A stretch of 64,000 bases of DNA, from contig NZ_JFJY01000003.1 in the NCBI RefSeq assembly GCF_002115785.1, forward strand, positions 62,001-126,000, in the 5' to 3' direction. Positions within the stretch are counted from its first letter, which is position 1. Each line of letters begins with the position of its first letter. Origin of the DNA: Thalassospira sp. MCCC 1A03138. GTDB taxonomy: Bacteria > Pseudomonadota > Alphaproteobacteria > Rhodospirillales > Thalassospiraceae. Shown here one piece after another: positions 64,000-64,000 of the stretch. A program made the translations under genes and the position numbers. The notes under the pieces were generated by a model, which did not search any database, was not told the origin of the DNA, and was given only the letters and a program-made list of their open reading frames with translations.

Positions 64000-64000
64000 C

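Noticed and set aside
1-64000. CRISPR array, prophage, insertion sequence or toxin-antitoxin module
   Set aside because: No regularly spaced repeats, transposase, integrase or paired small toxin-antitoxin genes recognised on either strand.

Overview
The window is a stretch of ordinary, densely packed chromosome from an alphaproteobacterium. The evidence is the gene order dusB-ntrB-ntrC-ntrY-ntrX-trkA-hfq-hflX, the fused ispDF, the nrdR-ribD-ribE-ribBX-ribH-nusB-thiL cluster and the rpoH-type sigma factor. The complete ectoine cluster (ectR / ectABC-ask) points to a salt-exposed, probably marine member of the Rhodospirillales, close to Thalassospira. The genus is inferred from gene order and moderate GC; no 16S or marker search could be run.

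Layout. 1-13.7 kb: 3' end of a UgpC-type transporter ATPase, free-methionine sulfoxide reductase, ssb, an unknown protein, NUDIX and YchJ genes, a long regulatory region and rpoH, then a second NUDIX gene, a DUF502 membrane protein, recG, sdhE and mfd. 13.7-21.1 kb (minus strand): a DsbA/FrnE-type protein with deoB and deoC (deoxynucleoside salvage), then a five-gene basic-amino-acid ABC transporter operon. 21.5-30.3 kb: tRNA-Ser, three cell-wall genes (lytic transglycosylase, rlpA, D,D-carboxypeptidase), then tmk-holB and metG-tatD-MBL. 30.5-36.3 kb: ectR divergent from ectA-ectB-ectC-ask, then mazG. 36.3-48.4 kb (minus): inositol-phosphatase family gene, hflX, hfq, a HAD phosphatase, trkA and the two nitrogen two-component systems with dusB. 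48.6-52.6 kb: a CcsA-like membrane protein, ispDF, yciB, cutA, a small unknown gene, a decayed histidine-phosphatase gene and tRNA-Pro. 52.7-57.7 kb: merR, ihfA, fabH, plsX, yceD and a cytochrome bc1 chaperone, all minus, with bamE divergent. 57.7-64 kb (minus): thiL, nusB, riboflavin genes, nrdR and the 3' part of glyA.

No phage, insertion sequence, CRISPR array, defence island or secondary-metabolite cluster is visible, and I found no convincing wholly new system. The best leads are regulatory or structural: (i) the rpoH upstream region, with a perfect CRP-type palindrome at about -43 and an independent upstream promoter feeding a leader that carries a 13-codon cysteine-rich small ORF; (ii) hflX, whose conserved reading frame runs about 50 codons past its first usable start codon and into the end of hfq; (iii) structured gaps between the ectoine genes and a repeated CAATTAAT core around ectR; (iv) a decayed gene abutting the 3' end of tRNA-Pro; (v) a RibB protein whose C-terminal GTP cyclohydrolase II half has lost its zinc cysteines.
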